Positions 42,904 through 43,658 of a stretch of DNA of 43,658 nucleotides are shown in pieces (position 1 is the first letter of the stretch; every line of letters begins with the position of its first letter). The notes beneath the pieces are model-generated. The model was not told the origin of the DNA, did not search any database, and saw only the letters and a program-made list of their open reading frames with translations. The translations under genes were made by a program, and so were the position numbers. This DNA is from Bacteroidetes bacterium CG18_big_fil_WC_8_21_14_2_50_41_14 (lineage in GTDB: Bacteria > Bacteroidota > Bacteroidia > Bacteroidales > F082). The DNA lies in contig PCUL01000366.1 in the NCBI GenBank assembly GCA_002771745.1, positions 1,127-44,784 on the forward strand, given 5' to 3'.

Positions 42904-43359
42904 CTAATTCCTCTTCATCTGAAACTCGATGGGTTTGTTACCCCGACTGTTCTCTTTCCTGAATACAAACAAAGAATCACCTTCCCATTCAAAAACAATC
43001 CGGTTGGGATAAGGCCGGTCCATGTTTTCAAACCGAAACAAATTCCCCCTGCTTTTATTTAACAAAAGCAATTGAGGGTGTAAATAGCCTTCACAATTCC
43101 CCAATTGTGCAAATACGGAATCATTGCGTTTAAAAATTACATATTGCTCAACGCAGGTGGTGTCGGCAACCAATAAGGTGTACAACCGCCCTTTCAAGGC
43201 AGAATCGCCAATGGATTTCCATTGCAGGTTTATAAGCACGTTACCGGCCGAAGACCATCTCCCTTCAAGGGTTTTCATCTGAAGAAAAGCCTCTTCCGAA
43301 TTGGGAACACACCCGAACAGGAGAAAAAAAATTAGAAGAATCAATAACCGCCGTACCAT
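42904..43359 (-). CDS. Small lipoprotein, unknown function
   Basis: The protein has 151 residues. MVRRLLILLIFFLLFGC is a lipoprotein signal with Cys17. The mature part (RWSSAGNVLINLQWKSIGD, SALKGRLYTLLVADTTCVEQ, NRIVFEWEGDSLFVFRKEN) is beta-rich and resembles small lipocalin-like or DUF6265-type lipoproteins, but I cannot name the family. ATG at 43359 matches the signal peptide; an earlier start at 43410 lies within the divergent promoter region. A -7-like TTACTTTG is at 43398-43391 on the minus strand. Confidence 0.72.
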   Translation of the reverse strand: MVRRLLILLIFFLLFGCVPNSEEAFLQMKTLEGRWSSAGNVLINLQWKSIGDSALKGRLYTLLVADTTCVEQYVIFKRNDSVFAQLGNCEGYLHPQLLLLNKSRGNLFRFENMDRPYPNRIVFEWEGDSLFVFRKENSRGNKPIEFQMKRN

Positions 43360-43434
43360 GCCAAATTTAAATAACCACAATTTACCGGACCAAAGTAACA
43401 AAAAACACACCCTCCTTAAACCATGATTTTAGCT

Positions 43435-43442
43435 TATTTTTG
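43435..43442 (+). promoter_or_regulatory. -7 promoter box of thiL
   Basis: TATTTTTG fits TAnnTTTG and lies 15 bases before the thiL start codon. Confidence 0.5.
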
Positions 43443-43457
43443 CGCAAAAATATCCCT

Positions 43458-43658
43458 ATGTCTGATTCAACAGAAAAACTCACCGACTTATCCGCACTAG
43501 GCGAATTTGGACTCATCGATGAACTTACAAAAGGTATCGTTACTATTCATGCTTCCACCAAAATGGGCGTGGGCGACGATGCCGCAGTTATTCAGCCGGA
43601 AACCGGAAAAGTGATGCTTGTTTCAAAGGATTTGCTTATCGAAGGCATTCACTTCGAT
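43458..43658 (+). CDS. thiL: Thiamine-phosphate kinase, N-terminal part (3' end outside window)
   Basis: The 67 visible residues read MSDSTEKLTDLSALGEFGLI, then DELTKGIV and MGVGDDAAVIQPETGK, LLIEGIHFD. The G-E-F-G-L-I-D start, GVGDDAA metal/ATP-binding motif and EGIHFD are typical of ThiL, which phosphorylates thiamine monophosphate to the active diphosphate. The gene is cut by the end of the window. Confidence 0.93.
   Translation, partial: MSDSTEKLTDLSALGEFGLIDELTKGIVTIHASTKMGVGDDAAVIQPETGKVMLVSKDLLIEGIHFD

Overview
The window is from a Bacteroidota genome, most likely a Bacteroidales/Marinilabiliales-like lineage. The evidence is two T9SS type A sorting-domain proteins, a SusC-style TonB receptor with a carboxypeptidase-like N-terminal domain, DUF4270/DUF4252/IPExxxVDY-type families, the gene orders glgA-like/DUF4270/glmS and prs/rplY/pth, and repeated promoter -7 boxes of the TAnnTTTG type known from this phylum. 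No tRNA or rRNA gene and no CRISPR array was seen.

Layout. 1-0.9 kb: end of a leucine-rich-repeat protein and a GNAT acetyltransferase. 0.9-5.8 kb (-): glmS, a DUF4270 lipoprotein, a single-domain starch-synthase-like protein, and an outer-membrane barrel. 5.9-7.7 kb (+): a PhoB/PhoR-like two-component pair. 7.7-14.9 kb: housekeeping genes (polyprenyl synthase, radical SAM protein, type I asparaginase, TatD, LOG protein, a P-loop kinase, pth, rplY, prs). 15-18.6 kb: two envelope proteins. 18.7-19.9 kb: an IS630-family element with its ends intact but a premature stop in the transposase; the truncated end of another gene lies directly beside it. 20.4-23.0 kb: a small Cys/His secreted protein and a TonB-dependent receptor. 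23.2-29.2 kb (-): two tandem paralogous large secreted proteins. 29.5-34.6 kb (+): a tightly packed cluster of ECF sigma factor, probable anti-sigma factor, two DUF4252 proteins, ABC ATPase and permease, a GNAT fragment, and a DUF418 membrane protein.

35.8-38.2 kb is a decayed type II restriction-modification island. It holds an N6-adenine methyltransferase with a frameshift and a lost C-terminus, a PD-(D/E)XK endonuclease facing it tail to tail, and a small controller (C) protein behind a recognisable C-box operator. A broken YdeI/OmpD-associated-family gene lies next to it. 38.6-43.4 kb returns to core genes: DUF1232, IPExxxVDY-like, rnc, fabF, acpP, purN and a small lipoprotein. thiL begins at the right edge.

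The strongest unlisted signals are the remodelled restriction-modification locus, three gene fossils (outer-membrane protein tail, GNAT tail, YdeI-like), a symmetric palindrome that carries -7 boxes in both directions between tatD and the LOG gene, and a family of intergenic hairpins with changing stems and a shared loop. I see no clearly new defence or mobile system. The sigma/DUF4252/ABC cluster and the small Cys/His protein with its TonB receptor are the best candidates for poorly described biology.
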